Origin: Sphaerospermopsis aphanizomenoides BCCUSP55
GTDB lineage: Bacteria; Cyanobacteriota; Cyanobacteriia; Cyanobacteriales; Nostocaceae
Direction: 5' to 3'
Assembly: GCF_001586785.1 (NCBI RefSeq)
Contig: NZ_LUFH02000022.1
Coordinates: 1-60,547, forward strand
Length of the DNA: 60,547 nucleotides
This document shows, one piece after another, positions 25,861 to 34,585 of this stretch. The notes beneath the pieces were generated by a model. That model searched no databases and was not told the origin of the DNA. It saw only the letters and a list, made by a program, of their open reading frames with translations. How positions within the stretch are numbered: the stretch's first letter is position 1; every line of letters starts with the position of its first letter. Position numbers and translations under genes: made by a program.

Positions 25861-25994
25861 TGAAACTCTTACTACAAAAGGGTTTTACTCCTGACTCCTG
25901 ACTTCTGCTATACAGGATTTAAGGATTCAACAGGATAATAATCAATAATGATGTTTGAGTTGGGTTTTCTTAACCCAACCTACTTCTTTCAATA

Positions 25995-26924
25995 TCAAGA
26001 TACTTCCGTACCCAAAGTTATTCTTAAACTCCAAAATACAATTAAAATCAAAATTGCTACCCAATCACCTGTTCCTAACTTTAACTCTTGCCATTTTACT
26101 CGATGTTCATTAGGACTAGTAAAACCCCTTACCATCATTGCATTTGCCATTTGTTCCGCACGTAAGAGCAGATTTTCTAACAATCTCTCAATTACAATTA
26201 ACCAAACTTTCGCACCACCTTTTAATCCTAGCTTTTTCCAATTAATTGCTCTAGTCATTACAGAACGAATCAGGTTTTGGATTTCTTCTAAAACTAAAGG
26301 AATAAATCGCAAAGATAATGTTAGCGTCAGGGTGATTTCTGTAACTGGTATTTTAAACCTTCGTAGCGGCTGCATTAAGCTTTCCATCCCAGAAGTTATT
26401 TCTTCTGGTGCGGTTGTCAACAGATATAAATTAGTGCTGTAAATTAAAGTAAATACTATTGTACTCAGACTAATTGCTAAATCCAAAGAACGGCGATTTA
26501 CTTTCACTGGGCCTTTATTAAATAGAATATATTTATATTCTTGATTGCTATTTACTTTGTTTGAATTTTCTTGAATATTCTCAGCAGTTGCTGGTTGAGT
26601 TGATACTTGTCGATTAACTGGTAGCCGTGATTGATAACTTATACCTAATCCATCCGGACTGATAGCACCAAGCGCCAATACCATGAATGATAGCACCAAT
26701 AACCAGCCCATTTGTTGCCGCCATACTCTCAGGGGAATTTTGGCAAATAGGGTAAAAATAATCAACAATATCACCAGCAAGACGCGCCAATAGTTGTTAG
26801 CAACAACATAGCTGGTAAGAAAGCTTAACAACCAAATTAACTTGACTCGCGGATCGAGTTTATGTAGCCAAGTTTGCGGTTGTTCTAAGTATAAACCTAG
26901 TGGGAGCGATCGCAGTAAATCCAT
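25995..26924 (-). CDS. Energy-coupling factor transporter T component
   Basis: 309 residues with about five or six hydrophobic helices. EcfT/CbiQ-type proteins link a substrate-binding S component to two ATPases for vitamin or metal-ion uptake. The hallmarks are an N-terminal LDPRVKLIWLLSF and the coupling motifs near the C-terminus (LLRAEQMANAMMVRGF, Ala-x-x-x-Arg-Gly). A Gln/Asn-rich cytoplasmic loop at about residues 105-135 is longer than usual. No S component or ATPase is adjacent, so the substrate is unknown. It lies 72 bp downstream of der on the same strand. Confidence 0.85.
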   Translation of the reverse strand: MDLLRSLPLGLYLEQPQTWLHKLDPRVKLIWLLSFLTSYVVANNYWRVLLVILLIIFTLFAKIPLRVWRQQMGWLLVLSFMVLALGAISPDGLGISYQSRLPVNRQVSTQPATAENIQENSNKVNSNQEYKYILFNKGPVKVNRRSLDLAISLSTIVFTLIYSTNLYLLTTAPEEITSGMESLMQPLRRFKIPVTEITLTLTLSLRFIPLVLEEIQNLIRSVMTRAINWKKLGLKGGAKVWLIVIERLLENLLLRAEQMANAMMVRGFTSPNEHRVKWQELKLGTGDWVAILILIVFWSLRITLGTEVS

Positions 26925-26996
26925 TTGTAATTAGTTGTCAGTTGTCAGTTGTCAGTTGTCAACATAAATAACAGATAGACAACTGAACAGTGACTA

Positions 26997-28361
26997 CTAT
27001 TTTACGCGAGTTGCTCGGTTGACACTACCAAGTTCCATTTCTCGCACTTTCTTACTCCGCCAAAATAAACGAATCGGAGTACCATCAAATCCTAATTGTT
27101 TGCGGAACTGTCTTTCAATGTAACGGCGATAATTATCATTAAACCGTTGTGCATCGTTGACAAACAAAGCAAAAGTTGGTGGTTGGGTACTTACTTGCGT
27201 ACCATAATATATCTTACCTTGACGACCGCCCCGTGTTGTCGGTGGAGAATGCCAGCTAACAGCGTCTGTAAGAACTTCATTAACTACGGAAGTGCTGACA
27301 CGACGTTTGTGTGCTTCTGCCGCCTTATTCACCAATTCTAAAATCTTTTCTACCCGTTGTCCTGTCACCGCACTGACAAAAATTATATCTGCCCATTCAG
27401 TAAAATGCAAGCGGGATTCGAGACTCTTTTCATAATCATAGATGGTGTAAGAGTCTTTTTCCACTGCATCCCATTTATTAACCACAATAATGCAAGCACG
27501 ACCTTCTTCAATAATGCGACCTGCTAATTTTTGGTCTTGTTCAGTCGCTCCATCTTCAGCATCTATCACTAGTAAAACCACATCAGCGCGACGAATGGCT
27601 TTAAAAGCGCGGTTAATGCTAAAAAATTCTGTACCGTATTCGATGTGTTTCTTTTTACGAATACCGGCAGTATCAATTAAGCGGTAGGTTTGCCCATTCC
27701 GTTCAATTTCGGTATCAATTGTATCACGAGTTGTACCAGAAATAGGACTAACGATCGCTCGTTCTTCCCCAACAAAAGCATTTAATAAACTGGATTTACC
27801 CACATTCGGACGACCGATAATGGCGACTTTAATCACATTATCTTCTGGTAAATCCTTTACATCGGGAACGTGGGTAATTAACTCATCCAGAATTTCACCT
27901 GTACCGCTACCATGAATTGCGGAAATCGGGAAAGGTTCACCTAAACCCAGTTCCCAAAATTCACTAGCTTGCATCAAACCTTGTTCTGGTGACTCACATT
28001 TGTTGACAGCCAGTAAAATTGGTACTTTTTGCTGACGTAACCAATCAGCGATTTCTTGATCTGCTGGCATTGGACCCGTCTGTCCATCGACCACAAAAAT
28101 AGCTGCACAGGCTTCTGAAAGCGCCATTAATGCCTGTTGACGAATCAAAGGGAGAAATTCGGTGTCATCGTTAAATACTAAACCGCCAGTATCAACTACC
28201 ACAAATTCGCGGTTTCCCCAAAATGCTGGACGATAGGTGCGATCGCGTGTCACACCCGGTTCATCATGGACTATCGCCGTTTGATCACCGGCGAGACGAT
28301 TAACTAAAGTGGATTTGCCCACATTGGGGCGACCAATAATTGCAACAATTGGCAGTGCCAT
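26997..28361 (-). CDS. der: Ribosome-assembly GTPase Der (EngA)
   Basis: 454 residues with two GTPase domains in tandem: [14 protein letters not shown] with DTGG and NKCE, and [14 protein letters not shown] with DTAGI and NKWD, followed by the C-terminal KH-like domain ([20 protein letters not shown]). Der acts in 50S ribosomal subunit maturation. Length and motifs are normal. Confidence 0.96.
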   Translation of the reverse strand: MALPIVAIIGRPNVGKSTLVNRLAGDQTAIVHDEPGVTRDRTYRPAFWGNREFVVVDTGGLVFNDDTEFLPLIRQQALMALSEACAAIFVVDGQTGPMPADQEIADWLRQQKVPILLAVNKCESPEQGLMQASEFWELGLGEPFPISAIHGSGTGEILDELITHVPDVKDLPEDNVIKVAIIGRPNVGKSSLLNAFVGEERAIVSPISGTTRDTIDTEIERNGQTYRLIDTAGIRKKKHIEYGTEFFSINRAFKAIRRADVVLLVIDAEDGATEQDQKLAGRIIEEGRACIIVVNKWDAVEKDSYTIYDYEKSLESRLHFTEWADIIFVSAVTGQRVEKILELVNKAAEAHKRRVSTSVVNEVLTDAVSWHSPPTTRGGRQGKIYYGTQVSTQPPTFALFVNDAQRFNDNYRRYIERQFRKQLGFDGTPIRLFWRSKKVREMELGSVNRATRVK

Positions 28362-28586
28362 AAACCAGAGTTCTTTGTGCTGAGTGTGTAGATGTGCTGA
28401 GTTTTATCTCTACGTTCTTCACCCAGCACGGTTTTAGAGAACTATTTATAGTATCACATTTTTTGATTATATCGAATTTATTTTTTATTTATTTCTGGCT
28501 TTAGTGGGTATTACCTACCATATTCAATTTTTGACAAGAATAATCATATAAAAATATACTAATTTAATACTATAGTTAATAGTCAC

Positions 28587-29459
28587 ATGAATAAACGTAA
28601 ATGGCTAGAAATTACCGAGTATATATGCTTAGGTTGTTCAGTATTGGGAACAATAGCAGCAGCAGTGACTCAACAGGTAGTTTATGCAGCTATTCCCCTA
28701 AGTTTAAGCATAGTATTAAATTTAGCTAATCGTCCCCGGTTGAATAATTCCCCATCGCAACAACAAATTGAACAATTACAGACAAGTTGGCAAAATATCA
28801 CAGACAATTTTTACCAAGTACAAGAAACTATGGATACATCTAATCAGCGGTTGCAACAAATTGAGTCTTGGAGACAACAGTTAAGCCAAATTATAGACCA
28901 GAAAATTGAAACATCACTACAAAAAATCAGTACAGAAATTAACCAATTTAATCAACAATTTCAAGGAATTAATAATCGTTTAACTGAACTGGATAATTCT
29001 GTGCAGAATTTGAACCAAACAATTCAGCAACACAGGGAAGAATTAAACAATGTGCAAAAATTAAAATCTGAATTTTCACAAATGCTTCAAAAAATCGAAG
29101 TTGTTAATTCTCGATTTGAGCAAATTGAAACCTCTTTCAAAGATTGGAACGAAACCAGTCAGCAACAATTAGCGGAATTACGCCAAAATCAAGAAAATAA
29201 AAATCTGGAATTTGCTCAAATTAGCCAACAAATTGCAGACTTTAACTCTCGATTCGCACAAATTGAAAACTCCCTACAGCAATTTAATCAAACTCTGAAG
29301 GACAATTCTCAGGAATTAGAGAAAGTTAAACAAAATCAAGATGCTCAAAATTCCAAATTTAATAACATCTTTGATTCTATCAACCAATCATTGCAAGCAC
29401 TGGATGTTTTGACAGAATTAGATACTTCGTTTAATGCTTTATTAAAACCGTGGTCATGA
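28587..29459 (+). CDS. Coiled-coil membrane protein, unknown function
   Basis: 290 residues. Two closely spaced hydrophobic helices at about 11-45 (ICLGCSVLGTIAAAVTQQVV, then AAIPLSLSIVLNLANRP) are followed by about 230 residues of Gln/Asn-rich coiled coil, with recurring FEQIETS / FAQIENS heptads. Similar proteins occur in Nostocales as hypothetical proteins, often beside WD40 genes. Here a decayed WD40 fragment starts at its very end. Confidence 0.7.
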   Translation: MNKRKWLEITEYICLGCSVLGTIAAAVTQQVVYAAIPLSLSIVLNLANRPRLNNSPSQQQIEQLQTSWQNITDNFYQVQETMDTSNQRLQQIESWRQQLSQIIDQKIETSLQKISTEINQFNQQFQGINNRLTELDNSVQNLNQTIQQHREELNNVQKLKSEFSQMLQKIEVVNSRFEQIETSFKDWNETSQQQLAELRQNQENKNLEFAQISQQIADFNSRFAQIENSLQQFNQTLKDNSQELEKVKQNQDAQNSKFNNIFDSINQSLQALDVLTELDTSFNALLKPWS

Positions 29460-29469
29460 TAATGACGTT

Positions 29470-29608
29470 CCAATACTTTTCGGTTAAGCCCCAAAAATAT
29501 CATTATGTAGGTTGGGTTGACGTTAGGAAACCCAACATTGATAGACTTTTGTTGGGTTGCGCTATCGCTTAACCCAACCTACGAAAACTCTTAACCGAAC
29601 AGTATTGA
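29470..29608. mobile_element. MITE-like element, 139 bp, with 8-bp target duplication
   Basis: Ends CCAATACTTTTCGGTTAAG (left) and the complement of TCAATACTGTTCGGTTAAG (right): 19 bp with two mismatches. It is flanked by a perfect 8-bp repeat ATGACGTT (29462-29469 and 29609-29616). The interior has an internal inverted repeat, GTAGGTTGGGTT / AACCCAACCTAC, so the whole element can fold. No coding capacity. Confidence 0.85.
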
Positions 29609-29633
29609 ATGACGTTATTTCTGTAGATTTTAG

Positions 29634-29788
29634 GTAAGCATTCAGCCGTTAGCTAACGCCTAACAGCAAGCTGCGCTAACAGCAGTCAGCTTGATTTCTC
29701 TCATCAACATTTCTCGAATGGGCGCAAAATTCTGATTGTATTCCCAAGCTGCCTATATATAGCTGATTACTGATAGCTGAATACTTAC
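29634..29788. mobile_element. MITE-like element, 155 bp, GTAAG family
   Basis: Ends GTAAGCATTCAGC (left) and GCTGAATACTTAC (right), an inverted repeat with one mismatch. Flanks are GATTTTAG (29626-29633) and GCTTTTAG (29789-29796), an 8-bp duplication with one later change. Same family as the element at 19045-19322, but shorter. Confidence 0.8.
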
Positions 29789-29989
29789 GCTTTTAGTCCC
29801 AATGGTAAAATATTAGCTAGTGCGAGTAAAGATAAAACAGTGAAGTTGTGGTTTGTTGATAATGGTGCAGAAATTTCTAGTGTTAAATGTGCTGATGACA
29901 CAGTTTATTCAGTAGCTTTTAGTCCTGATGGAAAAATTTTAGCTGCGGGAAGTGGAGATAAAACAATTACCTTATTTCCTTGTAAATGA

Positions 29990-30131
29990 AGAGGAAATTT
30001 TATAGATTAATCATGGTAATTAGTGATAAAATTTTCATCTGAATCCTGTAAATCCTTAAATCCTGGAAATCCTGATATGGCTTGCGCCACGCTACGCTAT
30101 CAGACAATTACCTTACTAACAATTTTCTTTA
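29990..30131. repeat. ATCCTGTAAATCCTTAAATCC repeat copy in spacer
   Basis: At 30041-30080 lies another copy of the AATCCTGTAAATCCT family seen at 1777 and 59218. It is followed by a GGCTTGCGCCACGCTACGC-type spacer repeat. No gene. Confidence 0.55.
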
Positions 30132-30695
30132 TCAAATCAACTCCGCCTCTATAAAAAGCTGCCTAACCGTCAACTCAAACCCAGGCAACAAACTATCAAC
30201 AATTAACATATCACCAGTATAAACCTGACTTTCATCAGCAGACAAAAACACCCTAATCTTCATCGCTTCCGGTTCAATTACCCAAACCCGTGAAACACCT
30301 GCTGCAAAATAATCTCTTGCCTTATCTTCAAAATCCTTCATCGTTTGGTCAGGAGAAATAATTTCAATCACCAACTCTGGAGGAACAGGACAAGCTTCAT
30401 TAAACAGCCAACTTTTGGGCAAACGTTGATAGGAAATATAACATAAATCCGGTACTGGACACCAATCTTTACCCTTACGTCTTAAAACAATAGCCCATTC
30501 TGTACCTACTCTACCTTTTCCCTTACACCATTTGCGGAGTAAAGATCCTAAAGTTAACTGTAAAACTGAATGATAAAATTTGGGTGACACTTTCGGTACT
30601 GCATAACCATCAACAAATTCATAGTTTACATCTTCCGTTGACAGTGACAGAAATTCCTTTAAAGAGAGTTTTTTACCTATGGTTGCCTTAACCAT
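30132..30695 (-). CDS. Uma2 family protein (PD-(D/E)XK fold)
   Basis: 187 residues of typical Uma2 length. It has VNYEFVDGYAVPKVSPKFYH, then CPVPDLCYISYQRLP, PPELVIEIISPDQTMKDFED (Asp/Glu and Glu of the nuclease core) and RVWVIEPEAMKIRVF. Function unknown. ATG 30695 is chosen because GGGAG lies 6-7 bp upstream; ATG 30701 is also possible. Confidence 0.85.
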   Translation of the reverse strand: MVKATIGKKLSLKEFLSLSTEDVNYEFVDGYAVPKVSPKFYHSVLQLTLGSLLRKWCKGKGRVGTEWAIVLRRKGKDWCPVPDLCYISYQRLPKSWLFNEACPVPPELVIEIISPDQTMKDFEDKARDYFAAGVSRVWVIEPEAMKIRVFLSADESQVYTGDMLIVDSLLPGFELTVRQLFIEAELI

Positions 30696-30877
30696 AATCA
30701 TCTCCCACAATTAGCTACTAACTATATTTTAAATATTGTATTGCCTTTGTCAGAAAAAATTACCCCTCCCAACCATCACAAACAAAACTCCGCGAACCTC
30801 CGCGCAAACCTCCGCGTTCCTCTGCGTTAAAAAAAACGATCGCACCCCAAAACCGAGAATGCGATCACCTTTCACAA

Positions 30878-31831
30878 TTAAACCAAATGCAAATAACTAA
30901 CCACCGCCGTCACAAGACTGCGAGTAAAAGGTAGACTATCAACCACCATTCCCAAACACAAAAGCATCATGTAAGAAATGGAATAAAGGAACAACTCCCT
31001 AGCTACAGTCCTATCCTCTGGACTTTGCAACAAACGCCAAGACTTGTGAACAAATATCCCACCCAAACTCAAAGCGATAATTGCATAAACAACACCGCTG
31101 GCGTGTAAAGGATAAAACAGCAACACCGTTGTCACTACCGTAATTACCGTATAGTACCAAATTTGGCGAACCGTAGCCTGATCCCCAGCTACCACAGGTA
31201 ACATTGGTATCCCCACCTTAGCGTAATCATCACGAATCATCAAAGCCAAAGCCCAGAAATGAGGCGGAGTCCACAAAAAGACAATTGCAAAAATCAACCA
31301 AGCCGCCCAACTTAAAGTATCAGTAACCGCAGCCCAACCCACCAAAGCGGGTATCGCACCAGCCGCACCACCAATGACAATATTTTGAGTGCTATGGCGT
31401 TTTAGCCAATGTGTATAGACTAAAACATAAAAAACAATGCCAGAAAATGCTAAAAGTGCAGCCAGTAAATTGGCGAAAACCGTCAATAGAGTAAAAGAAA
31501 GTACAGCCAGAGCGATCGCAAAAATCAAAGCATCACGAGGCTGAACCCTACCCGAAGGCATAGGACGATGGCGCGTCCGTTCCATGTCATAATCTATATC
31601 GCGGTCATAGATACAATTAATCGTTTGGGCGCTGGCAGCAGCCAAAGTACCGCCAATCAAAGTTACAATCAACAACCAGGGATCAACCTGCCCCTTAGCA
31701 GCTATCCACATACTCCCAGAAGTTGTAATCAACAGCAGAGGAATAATCCTGGGCTTGGTTAGCTGATAGTAACTCTGAATAACTTGTAGAAATGTATCGT
31801 GGTGGCGACGAGAGACATTTGTCTCAATCAT
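30878..31831 (-). CDS. ctaB: Protoheme IX farnesyltransferase (heme O synthase)
   Basis: 317 residues, about nine membrane helices. It adds a farnesyl group to heme B to make heme O, the precursor of heme A for cytochrome oxidase. The UbiA-family Asp motifs are present: [21 protein letters not shown] (first, split here at 20) and the later [15 protein letters not shown]. It is downstream of ctaA on the same strand. Confidence 0.96.
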   Translation of the reverse strand: MIETNVSRRHHDTFLQVIQSYYQLTKPRIIPLLLITTSGSMWIAAKGQVDPWLLIVTLIGGTLAAASAQTINCIYDRDIDYDMERTRHRPMPSGRVQPRDALIFAIALAVLSFTLLTVFANLLAALLAFSGIVFYVLVYTHWLKRHSTQNIVIGGAAGAIPALVGWAAVTDTLSWAAWLIFAIVFLWTPPHFWALALMIRDDYAKVGIPMLPVVAGDQATVRQIWYYTVITVVTTVLLFYPLHASGVVYAIIALSLGGIFVHKSWRLLQSPEDRTVARELFLYSISYMMLLCLGMVVDSLPFTRSLVTAVVSYLHLV

Positions 31832-31869
31832 GTTGGCTCTCTCTCTTTCCTTAATTTGTCAATAACTGA

Positions 31870-31912
31870 GGGAACAGGGAACAGGGAACAGGTGACAGGT
31901 AACAGGTAACAG
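31870..31912. repeat. Mixed GGGAACA / GGTGACA / GGTAACA heptamers
   Basis: Six heptamers in a row of three related types lie between ctaA and ctaB, showing how one heptamer drifts into another. Confidence 0.8.
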
Positions 31913-31975
31913 AAAGAAAAATTCTCTGCACTTCTTCTCCCCTACACCCCACACCCTACACCCCACAACCTCTTC

Positions 31976-32911
31976 TTACCCATTCGCAATTTTGATTTCT
32001 CGGTTCGCAAACCAATCCCGGACTGCTAAAACTGTAAATACAACCAAAGTACCCAACAAAGTCGCACCAATGGCTTGATGAGAAACGGTGAGAGGTTCGA
32101 CTTGTAGATGTAAACGGAAGGTGGCAACTCCCAAAATCAGTTGTAAAATTAACAACCCACCTGCCATATTTGCCAATTTTCGCAAGGCTGGGTGTAGTGC
32201 TGGTGTGCGCCAGGAAATGAATACAACCGCTAAGGTTGCTACCGTTGGTGGCACTAAACCAAAAATATGGCTGTACATCACTCCACAGAGTTGATCCCCA
32301 GCAAAACACTGGTGTAGCGCCCAACGAGAACCTACCACCGCACCTAGTAGACTCTGCACATAAACCAAAACCGCAGCAGCTAAACCCACCCAAGGCAGCT
32401 TTCCAACAGTGCCAGTTCCTTGATAAGGACTAAGTGCTGTACCGATAACCAGGAGGGTAGTGAAAAATAATAGCGCCGTTCCCAAATGGGCGGTAACAAT
32501 ATCAAACCGCAGCAGTTCGGTAACGGTCAGCCCTCCCAAAATCCCTTGGAAAACGATTAAAAACAGGGCAAATGCCGAAGCCCAAGGCAGCCAATTGGGT
32601 AAAACACGACGATGCCACCAGGATAAACCCAAAAGAGCGATCGCACTAAAACCAATCAAAGCTGCATCTAATCTGTGAAACCACTCCAAGAAAACCTGGA
32701 GATTCATTTGTTTAGCAGGCACTAATTCCCCATAACACAAAGGCCAGTCAGGGCAAGCAAGCCCAGCATTCATCACGCGGGTGGCACTGCCTATGGCCAT
32801 CAAAATCAAGGTGGCTATGCAAATCTTCCACACCAAGCGACGAATTACTTCCTTGGGGCTATTGTGTTGGGTTGCCGCTTCATTTTGTTGTTGTAGGACA
32901 AATTCGTTCAT
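31976..32911 (-). CDS. ctaA: Heme A synthase (CtaA/Cox15 type)
   Basis: About 311 residues, eight membrane helices. It oxidises heme O to heme A. Heme-binding His residues lie in WFHRLDA, VTAHLGTA, the loop with LHQC and YSHIFG, and VSHQAIGA. GSATRVMNAGLACPDWPLCY is the usual N-terminal block. ATG 32911 is preferred to the TTG 3 bp upstream. It is divergent from ctaCDE across a 588-bp spacer. Confidence 0.95.
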   Translation of the reverse strand: MNEFVLQQQNEAATQHNSPKEVIRRLVWKICIATLILMAIGSATRVMNAGLACPDWPLCYGELVPAKQMNLQVFLEWFHRLDAALIGFSAIALLGLSWWHRRVLPNWLPWASAFALFLIVFQGILGGLTVTELLRFDIVTAHLGTALLFFTTLLVIGTALSPYQGTGTVGKLPWVGLAAAVLVYVQSLLGAVVGSRWALHQCFAGDQLCGVMYSHIFGLVPPTVATLAVVFISWRTPALHPALRKLANMAGGLLILQLILGVATFRLHLQVEPLTVSHQAIGATLLGTLVVFTVLAVRDWFANREIKIANG

Positions 32912-33499
32912 CAACGATACCTTCTGCCCGCTTGAGGTAGATATTCTTAAAATTTACTATTTGATCAATTGTTGCAGTGGACAAGGTTCAGGGCATGATG
33001 AAAAGCTAAAAGCTTGTGATGAGAAGGTTTGTAATGTTGCCTTCTCCCTTCTGCCTCCGGTTGGTGAGCGAAGTCGAACCACTGCCTTCTGCCTCCTGCC
33101 TCCTGCCTCCGGTTGGTGAGCGAAGTCGAACCACTGCCTCCTGCCTCCTATCTTCACCCTAACCGATGAGCCAGGGTTGAAAAATTGGCTTTCCCTTATA
33201 CTTTGAATCACCCCAGCTACTTTTAGCTGTAAGATTTAGGTATTTTTTAAGATGTGAATTATTAATTATTGGCAATTATTTAGATTTTCTGAAAAATTTT
33301 CTAAAATTTTCCTTAAATTTTGGCAGGAATTATAATTTATTCTTGACAACATTAACATGAATAACTTTACTCAAGATTTGGAAATTAGTGAAAAAATTAA
33401 TAAAAATTTCAGATATTCATACTCCATATTCCCTGACCTACACTACCTTAGTAAGTGAGTTAGTTTCAAATAACGTAATCAATTCAAATTAAGTAAGCC
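32912..33499. promoter_or_regulatory. Divergent control region between ctaA and ctaC
   Basis: No gene. It must hold promoters for ctaAB and ctaCDE. A 36-bp direct repeat (CTGCCTCCGGTTGGTGAGCG at its start) occurs at 33051-33086 and 33103-33138. It is a spacer repeat family rather than an obvious operator. The part next to ctaC (33240-33480) is very AT-rich. Confidence 0.5.
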
Positions 33500-34471
33500 G
33501 TGAAAATTCCAAGTTCGATCTGGACGTTACTCATTGGCATTGTGCTAACCCTAGTCAGCCTTTGGTACGGTCAAAATCACGGTCTGTTACCCACAGCCGC
33601 ATCAGATGAAGCCGTACTGATAGATGGTCTATTCAGTGCCATGTTAACTGTTTCCATGGGTATATTTTTAATAGTTGAAGGTGTTTTAATCTACTCCATC
33701 TTCAAATATCGTCGGCGTGCAGGTGATAACGAAGACGGTCCACCAATTGAAGGTAATGTACCTTTAGAAATCCTCTGGACGGCGATCCCAGCCATTATTG
33801 TCATCGGTATTTCCGTTTACAGCTTTGATGTCTACAACCAAATTGGTGGATTAAATCCTCACGGTGGCCATGAAGCACCAATGATGCAAGAAGCAATGAA
33901 GCAACAGGGAACTGCCATTGCAGCCACTTTAAGCGATACACCAAGCAACAAAGCACAAAATCTATTATCCCAAGCGGATCAAGCTGCTCCCAACAACGCA
34001 CCCCAATTAGTGATTGACGTTTCTGCCCTCCAGTACGCTTGGATTTTTACCTATCCAGATACAGGGGTGACTACTGGAGAACTTCATTTACCAATCGGCA
34101 AAGAAATACAAATGAATATGACAGCTAACGATGTCATTCATGCCTTTTGGGTACCAGAATTTCGCCTCAAACAAGACGTGATCCCCGGTAGACAAACAGA
34201 AGTTCGCATCACACCCAGAAAGGAAGGCAGCTATACTTTAATTTGTGCGGAACTGTGTGGCCCCTACCACGGTGCAATGCAAACTCAAGTAGTGGTAGAG
34301 TCCCAAGCAGCTTTTGATAGTTGGATGCAAGAACAGTTAGTTGCTAGTAAAGATACCTTAAACCAAGCTGTGGCCATGAACCCAGCAGATATGCCACCAG
34401 ATGAATTTCTCGCCCCTTACACCCAAAACATGGGTATTCATCCAGAAATGCTGCATCAAGTCCACCATTAG
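33500..34471 (+). CDS. ctaC: Cytochrome c oxidase subunit II
   Basis: 323 residues. Two membrane helices (about 7-25 and 46-68) anchor a C-terminal cupredoxin domain. The CuA site is complete: His in NDVIHAFWVPEF and Cys/Glu/Cys/His/Met in CAELCGPYHGAMQ. A 40-residue Ala/Gln-rich insert (about 120-165) precedes the domain. The start is GTG 33500. First gene of ctaCDE; the oxidase sits in the thylakoid or cytoplasmic membrane. Confidence 0.96.
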   Translation: MKIPSSIWTLLIGIVLTLVSLWYGQNHGLLPTAASDEAVLIDGLFSAMLTVSMGIFLIVEGVLIYSIFKYRRRAGDNEDGPPIEGNVPLEILWTAIPAIIVIGISVYSFDVYNQIGGLNPHGGHEAPMMQEAMKQQGTAIAATLSDTPSNKAQNLLSQADQAAPNNAPQLVIDVSALQYAWIFTYPDTGVTTGELHLPIGKEIQMNMTANDVIHAFWVPEFRLKQDVIPGRQTEVRITPRKEGSYTLICAELCGPYHGAMQTQVVVESQAAFDSWMQEQLVASKDTLNQAVAMNPADMPPDEFLAPYTQNMGIHPEMLHQVHH

Positions 34472-34543
34472 TCAGCAGCTAATAACTAATGACCAAGATT
34501 GATAACTTTTTAACGGTACAAACACCTCAAACTTACGCGAGGT

Positions 34544-34583
34544 AAATCCAAAATCCAAAATCCAAAATCTAAAATCCAAAATC
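34544..34583. repeat. AAAATCC heptamers abutting the ctaD start
   Basis: Five or six AAAATCC-type units end 2 bp before ATG 34586, replacing any Shine-Dalgarno site. The same arrangement occurs at 55258. Confidence 0.85.
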
Positions 34584-34585
34584 GA

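Larger units (their letters stand above)
29452..29989 (+). pseudogene. WD40-repeat gene remnant split by two small elements
   Basis: Removing the two inserts at 29470-29608 and 29634-29788, each with one copy of its target duplication, leaves one frame. It reads GHDNDVISVDFSPNGKILAS, then ASKDKTVKLWFVDNG, ending with SVAFSPDGKILAAGSGDKTI and a stop at 29987-29989. That is two WD40 blades. The 5' part of the gene is missing, since the remnant starts inside the last codons of the coiled-coil gene. Confidence 0.8.

Noticed and set aside
25948-26442. Plus-strand open frame of 164 codons
   Set aside because: Antisense to the EcfT gene, which has full family motifs.
32957-33211. Open frames in the ctaA-ctaC spacer
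   Set aside because: They are made of the 36-bp direct repeat and CTGCCTC runs; no protein features.
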